Both the position numbers and the translations under genes were made by a program. 64,000 nucleotides of DNA from the NCBI GenBank assembly GCA_963718295.1, contig CAVQYV010000006.1, positions 124,001-188,000 on the forward strand, given 5' to 3'. The notes below the pieces were generated by a model. That model made no database searches, was not told the origin of the DNA, and saw nothing but the letters and a program-made list of their open reading frames with translations. The stretch is from CAVQYV01 sp963718295 [NCBI: uncultured Methylomirabilota bacterium]. GTDB lineage: Bacteria; Methylomirabilota; Methylomirabilia; CAVQYV01. Below, piece by piece: positions 38,691-46,539 of the stretch. Every line of letters begins with the position of its first letter. Position 1 is the first letter of the stretch.

Positions 38691-41363
38691 GTGCGTCACA
38701 AACCCTGGTACGTAAGCTCTATTCTCTGCTTCGCTTTGCTGCTGGTTGCCGGCTGCCGAGCCTGGACCTTTCTATCTTACAGAGAGAATCCCGACCCACC
38801 CCCATACCAGGGCCAGATGGCCATCCAGGGCCTGAAGCAGCCGGTGACCGTAGTGTTCGATTCGTTCGCCATCCCCCACATCGAGGCCCAGACGGAGGAG
38901 GACCTCTACTTTACCGTAGGGTATCTCCATGCCCGGGAGAGGCTGTTTCAGATGGAGCTTTTCCGTCGCGTCTCTTATGGGAGGCTGGCCGAGGCCTTCG
39001 GCAATAGAGCCAACAAAAAGGACCTCGTCTTTGCCGATACCCTGGCCATCGACCGGTGGTTGAGGACCATGGGATTGACCCGAGGGGCAGAGCAGGCGGT
39101 GGGGAGGATGGACCCCGAAAGTCGTTCCATGGTGGAGTCCTACGTTGCGGGCATCAATGTCTACCTCCAATCCGGGATCCTGCCCATCGAATTCAGGCTT
39201 CTGAATTTCAAGCCCGAGCTCTGGCAGCCGGCCCATGTGATAGCCACGGCCCGGCTTATGGGATGGGGCCTTTCCTTCAACCATCTCCACGAACTGATCC
39301 GCTTTCTGCTGCAGGCCGACCTGGGCAAAGAACAGCAGATGGAGATTTTCCCTCCCTTCGAACACCCGGGGCCCTTTATCATCCCCCGGGAGGACAAGGA
39401 TTATCGGAACATTCCGGCCGAAGAAGCCGGCGACAAGATAGCCTGCGCCGCGCCGGCCGGAGCGACTCCGCCAGACCGTGAGGCATCCTCAGGGGTCCGG
39501 CAATGTGAGCGATCGGATTCCCCCAGCCCAAGTGGCCAAGCGGGGAAAGAGAAGAAGGAAGGCAGTCCTGAGCCATATGCCGCCTGGCATGCGCCCGCCC
39601 AGCAGATCCTGCAGGGATTGACCCAGGTGGGTCAAGCTGTTACGGCGCTCATGCCTCCTGGCGGATCCAACAATTGGGTGTTGGGTCCCAGCCGCACCGC
39701 AAGCCGAAAGGCAGCCTTGGCCAACGACCCACACCTGCAGCACACGGCCCCGGGCGTGTTCTACGCCGTGCACCTGAGGGCGCCAGGGATCGATACCATT
39801 GGGGCAACCATTCCGGGCAACCCAGCCGTGCTCCTGGGCCACAGCCACCACCTGGCCTGGTCGCTTACGGCGGCTTTTGCGGACACCCAGGATATCTATT
39901 TGGAGCAAGTGGACCCCAACGATGCCGGGCGCTACGTGACGCCATGCGGACCGGAGACATTCCAAATGGAAGATCACGTCATCTTCGAGAAGCGAATGTT
40001 CGGTGGCAATCGCGAACACCCCTTCCGGCTTCGCCTTACCCGGCATGGTCCGGTGTTGAATGATGCCCTGGGAAACACCCACCTCCAAGAAGTGCCTCTC
40101 CTCGCTCTGCGCACCACCATGGGGGCGGAAGCGGGGGAGCTGCGTGCCCTCTTGATGCTCACCAAGGCGGAAGGCGTGGAGGACTTCAAGAGGGCCGTCG
40201 AAGGCTGGGGCCTGCCCATCCAAAACTGGTTGGTGGCAGACAGCTCAGGCCACATCGGCTACTGGCCTGTGGGCAAAATCCCCAAGCGTGTAGGTTGGGA
40301 CGGCACCATGCCGGTGCCCGGCTGGAGCGGGGAATTCGAATGGGACGGCTATATTCCTCACCAGCACCTGCCGCAGCTCTTCGATCCGCCTTCGGGCCTG
40401 ATCGTCACCGCAAACAATAAGATATTGCCGGCGGGCGACTATCCCTATCCCATAACCTTCGACGCCATGCCCGGCTACCGGAGCGAGCGGATCATGGAGC
40501 TCCTCAGCCAAAAGGAGAAATGGACTGCCGAAGAGATGCGACGGGTCCAGATGGATGTCTATGTCAAGCAAGCGGATCGCCTGCTCCCTTCCCTCCTGGC
40601 GGCCCTGAAAGAGGCCAACCTCAGCAACCTGGAGCAGAAGGCCTTCATGGAGCTGGAAGGCTGGAAGCGGTACGCTGATGTGGGGAGTGTGGGCGCGTCC
40701 ATCTTCTTCGCCACCTACCGCATGGCGTGGGAGCTGACCCTGAAGGACGACCTGTCCCCCGTCCTCTATCAACTGATCGTGGCGAATGTAACCTGCCATG
40801 GGTTCTTCGACCGCTTATGGGCCGAAGTCCCCCAGGCAAAGATATTCGACATCAAGGATACCCCTGCCATAGAAACCCGCGACGAAGTTCTGCTGGCGGC
40901 GTTCAAGGGCGCCGTAAAGAGGCTCGCGCAGAAGCTGGGCCCGGATGTCTCGAAATGGCACTGGGGAAGACTACATACCCTGACCTTCAAGCATCCCTTC
41001 GGCTCTTGGAAACCTTTAGCGGCCACCTTCAATGGGGGGACAATACCAGTGCCTGGTGCCCGGGACACCGTATGGGCGGAGGGCTTTGAATGGGGGGATG
41101 ATTTCAGCTTCCCTGTGTCATGGGGCCCCGTGTTCCGCCATGTTTATGATTTTGGTGCCGAAGGGCAAAGCGGATTGGTGATCGATCTGGGCCAGTCGGG
41201 CTGGCCCGGCACCTCTGATTACCGAAACGCCCTGCCTCTATGGAAGGAAGGGAAACTTTGGTCAGCCTCTATGGATGAGCAACTCTATCGCGAGAAGGCC
41301 TTGGGAATGCTACAGCTGACTCCCTTCGACTCTCAGCTCAACCCACCCGCCCTTCGCAAGTAA
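38691..41363 (+). CDS. Penicillin acylase family protein (peptidase S45), lipoprotein
   Basis: 890 residues from a GTG with AAGGA upstream. The signal ends in lipobox LVAGC. Alpha-chain motif ARERLFQMELFRR is near residue 81. A Ser/Pro/Lys-rich spacer (about 255-300) leads to the self-cleavage site GGSNNWVLGPSRT, where Ser326 becomes the N-terminal nucleophile of the beta chain. Later motifs include NDPHLQHTAPGVFY, GHSHHLAWSLTA and NNWLVADSSGHIGY-like text. Ntn-hydrolases of this family cleave amide bonds, including penicillin G and acyl-homoserine lactones. It is followed by a strong terminator. Confidence 0.92.
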   Translation: MRHKPWYVSSILCFALLLVAGCRAWTFLSYRENPDPPPYQGQMAIQGLKQPVTVVFDSFAIPHIEAQTEEDLYFTVGYLHARERLFQMELFRRVSYGRLAEAFGNRANKKDLVFADTLAIDRWLRTMGLTRGAEQAVGRMDPESRSMVESYVAGINVYLQSGILPIEFRLLNFKPELWQPAHVIATARLMGWGLSFNHLHELIRFLLQADLGKEQQMEIFPPFEHPGPFIIPREDKDYRNIPAEEAGDKIACAAPAGATPPDREASSGVRQCERSDSPSPSGQAGKEKKEGSPEPYAAWHAPAQQILQGLTQVGQAVTALMPPGGSNNWVLGPSRTASRKAALANDPHLQHTAPGVFYAVHLRAPGIDTIGATIPGNPAVLLGHSHHLAWSLTAAFADTQDIYLEQVDPNDAGRYVTPCGPETFQMEDHVIFEKRMFGGNREHPFRLRLTRHGPVLNDALGNTHLQEVPLLALRTTMGAEAGELRALLMLTKAEGVEDFKRAVEGWGLPIQNWLVADSSGHIGYWPVGKIPKRVGWDGTMPVPGWSGEFEWDGYIPHQHLPQLFDPPSGLIVTANNKILPAGDYPYPITFDAMPGYRSERIMELLSQKEKWTAEEMRRVQMDVYVKQADRLLPSLLAALKEANLSNLEQKAFMELEGWKRYADVGSVGASIFFATYRMAWELTLKDDLSPVLYQLIVANVTCHGFFDRLWAEVPQAKIFDIKDTPAIETRDEVLLAAFKGAVKRLAQKLGPDVSKWHWGRLHTLTFKHPFGSWKPLAATFNGGTIPVPGARDTVWAEGFEWGDDFSFPVSWGPVFRHVYDFGAEGQSGLVIDLGQSGWPGTSDYRNALPLWKEGKLWSASMDEQLYREKALGMLQLTPFDSQLNPPALRK

Positions 41364-41393
41364 AAGACCCCAAGGAGTCTCCCTGGGGTCTTT
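41363..41393. terminator. Bidirectional intrinsic terminator
   Basis: Perfect ten-base-pair stem AAAGACCCCA/TGGGGTCTTT around an 11-base loop, with A/T-rich flanks on both sides. It serves the S45 gene on the plus strand and the cold-shock gene on the minus strand. Confidence 0.8.
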
Positions 41394-41428
41394 CACATCT
41401 CAGATTTTTCGCTGGTTTATTGAGCTAC

Positions 41429-41632
41429 TTATGCCTTGGTCACATTTGTGGCTTGGGGTCCCTTAGGTCCTTCCACAACCTCAAATTCAACCTCTTGGCC
41501 TTCCTTCAAGGACTTGAATCCGTCCTCTTGGATCGCCGAATAATGGACGAAGACATCTTCGCCCGCTTCCTGTTCAATGAAGCCGTAGCCCTTGCTGTCA
41601 TTGAACCATTTGACTTTGCCCGTTTTCTTCAA
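41429..41632 (-). CDS. Cold-shock domain protein (CspA family)
   Basis: 67 residues, the normal size. Single-stranded nucleic-acid binding protein and RNA chaperone. RNP1 reads KGYGFIEQ and RNP2 reads VFVHYSAI; it begins [18 protein letters not shown]. The start is TTG, with AGGAGG seven bases upstream. Transcription probably starts near 41807, giving a leader of about 175 bases with a strong hairpin, as in other cold-shock genes. Confidence 0.95.
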   Translation of the reverse strand: MKKTGKVKWFNDSKGYGFIEQEAGEDVFVHYSAIQEDGFKSLKEGQEVEFEVVEGPKGPQATNVTKA

Positions 41633-41669
41633 CTCCGCACCTCCTGTCTTAACATTAAGCCTAAGGGCT

Positions 41670-41712
41670 GAGCCCTTTTGATCCTGAAACCTTCGGGCGA
41701 GAATTCAGGATC
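41670..41712 (-). promoter_or_regulatory. Structured 5' leader of the cold-shock gene
   Basis: On the minus strand a perfect nine-base-pair stem GATCCTGAA/TTCAGGATC (41680-41688 with 41704-41712) is followed closely by an AAGGGC/GCCCTT stem just above the ribosome site. It could be a temperature-sensitive leader. Confidence 0.5.
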
Positions 41713-41813
41713 ATTCGATCACTTCGGACTGATGGATCCAAATTCCCCTGGCCTCCCTGGAAACCCGCCATATTTGCCCCTCTGTGGATTTCCCTCTCCC
41801 TCAGTCCGGGGCG

Positions 41814-41842
41814 AAAATACTGCATGAGAAAACCGTTGTCAA
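41814..41842 (-). promoter_or_regulatory. Promoter of the cold-shock gene
   Basis: Minus strand: perfect -35 TTGACA (41842-41837), 17-base spacer, -10 TATTTT (41819-41814). Confidence 0.7.
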
Positions 41843-42137
41843 GCGAATTTTTGGGCTCTTTCCCGAGGTCTGGGCGGCGGGCGGCGAATCTGGTGGCCTC
41901 TCCTGACGCTTTGCTCTCTTCTGGCCAACTTACGGGGGCTCCGTACCTCGTTCAGACCCTGTCTCTTTCTCCGGCCCAATGGCATCCACTTGGCTCAGCT
42001 TCCTCAGGATCTGGAGGAATCATCGGGCCAAATACATACAAAACTCTTCCCTCAGAGATCAAACCTAAGCTAAGATGAACGAGAGGGAATCTATCCCCGG
42101 CGACGATAAATGCTGTATCACCTTGCAGGAGGGCATA

Positions 42138-43262
42138 ATGGGAACTGAACCGAAACAGGATTATCCGCTTCTCTTTACCCCGGTTCGAATCGCAGGGCTA
42201 AAGCTTCGCAATCGGCTGGTCATGGCCCCCACCGCGATCAACTTCGCCAATCCCGACGGAACTCCCTCAGGACGCCAGATTGACTACTATCGGATGCGAG
42301 CAGAGGGAGGAGTCGGCCTGGTCATCGTAGAGGCCACCTTCGTGAGAGCCGATGGCCGAAGCTTCCCCGCCAGCCTGGGTTTGGCTCATGACTCACAAAT
42401 GCGTGGCTTTCGCAGGCTGACGCAAGCCATCCAGGAGGCGGGCGCCAGGGTTGGAATCCAACTGGTCCATGCTGGGCGGCGGGCAGACCCCCAGATCACC
42501 GGGACTCAGCCCCTCGGGCCCTCCCCCGTGCCCTGCCCCGTGCGCCAGGTGGTCCCACGGGAGCTGAAGGAGGAGGAAATCCCGGAGTTGGTACAGGCAT
42601 TCGTGGGGGCGGCTGAGCGGGCCAGGGAGAGCGGCTTCGACCTCGTCTGTCTGCACATGGCCCACGGTACCCTTCTCCACCAGTTTCTGACCCCGCTGGC
42701 CAATCGACGCCAGGATCGATATGGGGGCGACCCGGAAGGGCGGCTGCGCTTTCCTCTGGAAGTGGTGAGGGGCATCCGGGGTCGTCTGGGCAGTGGAATC
42801 GCTATCTCCAGCCGCATCAGCTCCGAGGATGGTGTAGAGGGCGGGCTTACGATCAACGATTCTCGCCAGATCGCACAGAGGTTGAGGGAGGCAGGCGCCG
42901 ATATCCTGGATGTCTCCTTTGGCATCCAGGGATCCACGCCGCTCACCTCTCCTACTCAGGAAGCCCCTCTCGGATGCTTTGTCCCCTACGCTCAGATGAT
43001 CCGGCAGGCGTCCGGCGCTCCAGTGATCGCGGTTGGGAAGATCTGGAATGCCGTCCTGGCAGAGGAAATAATCTCCGCGGGCAAGGCCGATCTCGTCGCG
43101 CTGAGCAGGCCTTTGCTCGCTGACCCGGAGTTACCCCGGAAATGGAAGGATGGCAGACTGACAGAGGTCCGTCCCTGCACCGCCGATAACAAAGGCTGTC
43201 TGGACCGCCTCTACCAGAACCTCGAGGTCCGCTGCAGCGTCAATCCCTCTTTGGGAAGATAG
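42138..43262 (+). CDS. NADH:flavin oxidoreductase, Old Yellow Enzyme family
   Basis: 374 residues from the ATG after CAGGAGGG; an upstream start at 42075 lacks support. The FMN-binding TIM barrel has LKLRNRLVMAPTAINFA, QLVHAGRRADPQ, CLHMAHGTLLHQFLTPLANR, DRYGGDPEGRLRF and ADLVALSRPLLADPEL. The C-terminal segment has the Fe-S-type spacing of 2,4-dienoyl-CoA reductases (CTADNKGC and later RCSVNP), but the second ligand is Asp instead of Cys. It lacks the C-terminal NAD-binding half of larger enzymes. A strong hairpin follows. Confidence 0.88.
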   Translation: MGTEPKQDYPLLFTPVRIAGLKLRNRLVMAPTAINFANPDGTPSGRQIDYYRMRAEGGVGLVIVEATFVRADGRSFPASLGLAHDSQMRGFRRLTQAIQEAGARVGIQLVHAGRRADPQITGTQPLGPSPVPCPVRQVVPRELKEEEIPELVQAFVGAAERARESGFDLVCLHMAHGTLLHQFLTPLANRRQDRYGGDPEGRLRFPLEVVRGIRGRLGSGIAISSRISSEDGVEGGLTINDSRQIAQRLREAGADILDVSFGIQGSTPLTSPTQEAPLGCFVPYAQMIRQASGAPVIAVGKIWNAVLAEEIISAGKADLVALSRPLLADPELPRKWKDGRLTEVRPCTADNKGCLDRLYQNLEVRCSVNPSLGR

Positions 43263-43285
43263 GGATCGGGCGGGCACCCGATCCC
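43262..43285 (+). terminator. Hairpin after the OYE-family gene
   Basis: Perfect nine-base-pair stem GGGATCGGG/CCCGATCCC around CGGGCA, starting within the stop codon. There is no strong T run after it. Confidence 0.5.
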
Positions 43286-43343
43286 GTCAGCTTTCCAATG
43301 GCAAGGAATTGAGGATAGGCTTTCACCTTTCCTGGTGTGCACC

Positions 43344-43568
43344 CTACCTGCCATAGAAGAAACGGAGTGGCCTGAGCTGGTGCCAGACTTCATCGCAGGC
43401 GGAGAACTCCGCCGCCGTTAGCTTTCCTTCGATCGCCCCCAGATTTTCCTCCAGCTGCTTCACGGAGCTCGCACCCATGACGACGGAGGTAATGCTGGCA
43501 TGACTCAGTATCCAGGCCAGGGAGAAAATGCATTCCAATATCCTTTCCGTCTCTACGGCCGTCCTTAC
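43344..43568 (-). pseudogene. Aldo/keto reductase C-terminal remnant
   Basis: Only the last helix-strand unit of an aldo/keto reductase is readable: LAWILSHASITSVVMGASSV, then KQLEENLGAIEGKLTAAE and a short tail. A stop lies in frame just upstream (near 43,569), and no catalytic Tyr-Lys part is found. The gene is truncated and not functional as an oxidoreductase. Confidence 0.75.
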
Positions 43569-43665
43569 CTATGCAGGACCAGATCGAAGGAAATCCCTTT
43601 TTCCGGAAAAACATATCGCGAGAGCGGGAGCTGGCGGTTCTGCGTCGAGCATCCGCCGCAGAATC

Positions 43666-44268
43666 TCAGATCTTCTTCTCGATCTCCTTTACCAGCTTCT
43701 CCACCGCCTCACGCAGTGCCTTTGCGTTGGGCGTCTTATCCTGGTTGGAGTCGGTGTTCACGCTTCCCCATTCGGTGGAGACATCGGCTCCCACGGAGCG
43801 GTCTGTCTTGCTCCCGGTCGTCCGGAAGCTTTCGATCAACTTCTCTTCCTTGACTGAGATCAGATCACCCTGAATGGTGATCTTCGCTTTTACGGTCCGC
43901 AGCGAGGAACCCACTGACTTCCCCACCACCGAGATCCCTCCCAGGCCGGTGGAACTGGAGCTTGCATCGGCTTCCAGGATCGTCCCAATCACCACATACT
44001 CCACGCCGTTCTTCTTGCCCAGCTCTATCGCCTTTTCGACATCCACCGATTCCGACTCATCCTCTCCCTTTGGCTGGTATTGGATAAACTTCGGCACGAG
44101 TCTTTTGTCTTTCAAGAATTCCGACCGGATGAACTTGGCCACCTGCTCACCGAACTCACGGCCTACTCCGGAAGCATCCTCGAAGGGGAGGATGCCGATC
44201 TTCTGAGCCCAGGCCATCCCGGGCACCAGCCACAAAAGTAGAAGAAGCCAAGCGCATGATTTCTTCAT
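43666..44268 (-). CDS. Exported CsgG-like protein
   Basis: 200 residues. The signal peptide ends AWA before QKIGIL, so it is periplasmic. The body resembles CsgG/FlgO-type proteins: KIGILPFEDASGVGREFGEQ, ELGKKNGVEYVVIGTILEAD and VKAKITIQGDLISVKEEKLI. It lacks the lipobox and the second half of CsgG, so secretion-pore activity is not implied. AGGAGG precedes the ATG. Confidence 0.72.
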   Translation of the reverse strand: MKKSCAWLLLLLWLVPGMAWAQKIGILPFEDASGVGREFGEQVAKFIRSEFLKDKRLVPKFIQYQPKGEDESESVDVEKAIELGKKNGVEYVVIGTILEADASSSSTGLGGISVVGKSVGSSLRTVKAKITIQGDLISVKEEKLIESFRTTGSKTDRSVGADVSTEWGSVNTDSNQDKTPNAKALREAVEKLVKEIEKKI

Positions 44269-44375
44269 AGTCCTCCTCCATGGATCCGTCGTGCCTATTC
44301 GTAATGTACAAGGTGCGCATCGGGAAGGGCTCTTCAGGTCCCCTCTCGGGAGACATGGCCACCTTCCAGAGGCAA

Positions 44376-44384
44376 ATTATCACA
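44376..44384 (-). promoter_or_regulatory. Extended -10 promoter for the CsgG-like gene
   Basis: Minus strand TGTGATAAT: an extended -10 (TGn plus GATAAT) about 110 bases before the start. A weak TTGCTA lies 15 bases farther up. Confidence 0.4.
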
Positions 44385-44446
44385 AGAGAGCCTCTATAGC
44401 AATCCAGGGGAGTCGGGAGGAGAGGCCCTGCCGGTGGCTCCACCGA

Positions 44447-45598
44447 TCAGGAAACAGGCTCCTCAAAGATCCGATCCATTCTGAAGTGCTGGAGGAGGGA
44501 GATGAATTTGGGAGATTGCAGGGGGTCCTCTTTCATCCCCAAGAGGTGGGATGAACAGGAACAATCGGAGCATCCGAACCCCGGGACGCTCCAATCGGAG
44601 ATTGCTCTCAGGGCGCCGGCGATTCGGCATTCCAGGAAATCTGCAGTGCGGATGGGCAGGGCATAGCGAAATTCCGCCTGGGCCCTCAGATAATCTATAT
44701 GCCAGAAAAGCCTTTTCCGGAGTCTTCGATGTCTTTCGATTCTCTGGGTCAGGTTGGCTCTGGCCGAGCCGACATAAAGATAGTAACCTGCCCTGAATCG
44801 CTCCTTCCCCAGCTTCCCGACTGGGCACCCAATTTCCTCCGGGAGCTTCAGGATCAGGACATAACTCCCTCGGTCTTGGGCCTCCTTCTCTACGACATCC
44901 CAGGGGATGTCCAGCATTCGGGCCTGAGGGGCCAAGGACAGATCCTCCCTCAACTCGACCGCCAAAGGGAGCACGGAGACTTCCTCCCTCGCGGCCAGGA
45001 GAGTCCGGGAAAAGGCCAGGTCGGTGTGATATTCGGGGAGGAAGAACTTCGCTTGAGGCCAGCCTATGAGGAACAGGACGGCACCGGTCTTTCCCGTTTT
45101 CGAAAGCTCGGCCAGTTCTTCGATGTGCCTTTTCCCCCTGGCAGTGACGGCGTCGGGGAACATGGCCACGCTCTTGCCGAAAAGGGTACAGGACTTGACC
45201 TCCAGGATGATCTCTCCCTTATCCTTTCTCAAGAGAAAGTCGAAGCGACTTCTGCCCTGGCTTACCTCCCTCTTGATAATCTCCGCTCCCTCGAAGCCGG
45301 GAACCCGATTTTCCCGAATCAGATGTTCCACCAGGTCGTTGGTCCGGTGGGTATGAACCATCACCGGGCAATCCCCCTTCTGAATCGCCACCACGGTGTA
45401 GGGCATCCGCGATCTCGGTGGGGGCGATGGAGGCGCCTGCTCCAAGTGCACATCCGCCCCCGGGAGCAGCAATTCCCACAATCTGCCCGGGTTGGGCAAG
45501 AAGGCCTTCACGATCCTGTCATTCAGGCGACAGATGAGGGTGAACCGGTTCGGCCTCTCCAGGAAAGTCGCCTTTTCGGTGTGCCCAAATGGTTTCAT
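44447..45598 (-). CDS. SfsA-DUF123 (GIY-YIG-like) fusion protein
   Basis: 383 residues. Residues 1-230 are SfsA: FLERPNRFTLICRL, AFLPNPGRLWELLLPGADV, RSRFDFLL, GEIILEVKSCTLF and FPDAVTARGKRHIEEL. After a linker, residues about 245-350 match DUF123, the GIY-YIG-like domain often fused to Nth endonuclease: RAGYYLYVGSARANLTQRIE, HWHIDYL-like RLFWHIDYLRAQ and FLECRIAGAL. A Cys pair (GFGCSDCSCSSHLLG) follows. SfsA is linked to nucleic-acid binding and maltose-gene stimulation in E. coli; the role of the fusion is unknown. Its ATG overlaps the upstream gene stop by four bases. Confidence 0.9.
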   Translation of the reverse strand: MKPFGHTEKATFLERPNRFTLICRLNDRIVKAFLPNPGRLWELLLPGADVHLEQAPPSPPPRSRMPYTVVAIQKGDCPVMVHTHRTNDLVEHLIRENRVPGFEGAEIIKREVSQGRSRFDFLLRKDKGEIILEVKSCTLFGKSVAMFPDAVTARGKRHIEELAELSKTGKTGAVLFLIGWPQAKFFLPEYHTDLAFSRTLLAAREEVSVLPLAVELREDLSLAPQARMLDIPWDVVEKEAQDRGSYVLILKLPEEIGCPVGKLGKERFRAGYYLYVGSARANLTQRIERHRRLRKRLFWHIDYLRAQAEFRYALPIRTADFLECRIAGALRAISDWSVPGFGCSDCSCSSHLLGMKEDPLQSPKFISLLQHFRMDRIFEEPVS

Positions 45599-46524
45599 CC
45601 TCGCTTCAGGGGGCTCCTGCTATCTGAGGCGCTGAAGGGAGGCAATGGTTCGGCTCGAATCCTTCCGGCCATGAGATGGATGTGCTCGGGGGTGGTGCCA
45701 CAGCAGCCTCCTATGCCGTTCACCCCGGCCTTGAGCAATTCCGCGATCTCTGTCGCAAAATCCTCTGGACTCTGCGAATAGGTCGCTTTACCCTCCCGCA
45801 GTTGGGGAAGGCCGGCATTGGGTTGGGCGAGCAGCGGCCAAGAAGTGAGACCCCTCATCTCCTTCATGAGCAGGACCATCTCCTTTACTCCATTGCCACA
45901 ATTGGAGCCGAGGACATCCGCGCCCGCTTCCTCCAGCCGCCGAATCGCCGCTTCCGGGCTGGTCCCCATGATCGTTCGGAAACCGACCCGATCGAGATTG
46001 AAGGTCATCGTGGCCACCACGGGCAGCTTGCACACACTACGGGCAGCCTGGATGGCGGCTGCTGCCTCCTCCGGATCCAACATGGTCTCGATGCAAAGGA
46101 GATCCGCGCCCCCCTCTGCCAATCCCTCGATCTGCTCCTCATAAATCTTTACCAACTGGGCAAAGCTGAGATCCCCGAGAGGTTCCAGGAACCTTCCGGT
46201 GGGGGAGATCGATCCGGCCACCAGACAGTTCGAGGGGGCCACTTCCTTGGCGAGTCGGGCCCCCCGGCAGTTGAGGTCGTGGGTCTTCGTTTCCAGGCCG
46301 TAAGAAGCAAGCTTGGCCCGATTGGCCCCGAAGGTATTCGTTTGCACCACCTCGGCGCCGGCCTTGAAGTAGGCAAGATGGATTCTTTGGACGATCTCGG
46401 GGTGCTCGATATTCCAAAGCTCCGCACACTCCCCCGGGGATAAGCCCTCGGCCTGGAGCATTGTGCCCATTGCTCCATCGAAGATGACGATGTGCCCTCT
46501 CAGTCGATCCAGGAAGTCCTTCAT
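45595..46524 (-). CDS. Homocysteine S-methyltransferase domain protein (MetH module)
   Basis: 309 residues. Matches the N-terminal Hcy-binding barrel of cobalamin methionine synthase: VIFDGAMGTMLQAEGLSPGE, EVVQTNTFGANRAKL, the zinc-ligand Cys in GSNCGNG and the Cys pair in GIGGCCGTTPEH. Alone it can act like MmuM or BhmT-type methyltransferases. Here it shares an operon with a methyl-folate-binding module and an ASKHA ATPase, so use with a separate corrinoid protein is plausible. Fifteen bases separate it from the upstream hyuA-like gene. Confidence 0.88.
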   Translation of the reverse strand: MKDFLDRLRGHIVIFDGAMGTMLQAEGLSPGECAELWNIEHPEIVQRIHLAYFKAGAEVVQTNTFGANRAKLASYGLETKTHDLNCRGARLAKEVAPSNCLVAGSISPTGRFLEPLGDLSFAQLVKIYEEQIEGLAEGGADLLCIETMLDPEEAAAAIQAARSVCKLPVVATMTFNLDRVGFRTIMGTSPEAAIRRLEEAGADVLGSNCGNGVKEMVLLMKEMRGLTSWPLLAQPNAGLPQLREGKATYSQSPEDFATEIAELLKAGVNGIGGCCGTTPEHIHLMAGRIRAEPLPPFSASDSRSPLKRG

Positions 46525-46539
46525 CCCTGATCCTCCCCT

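Larger units (their letters stand above)
41633..42137. other. Intergenic region between csp and the OYE-family gene
   Basis: 505 bases. The left part is the csp leader and promoter, described separately. The stretch 41843-42137 before the OYE gene holds nothing I can support beyond the AGGAGGG ribosome site at its right end. Confidence 0.6.
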
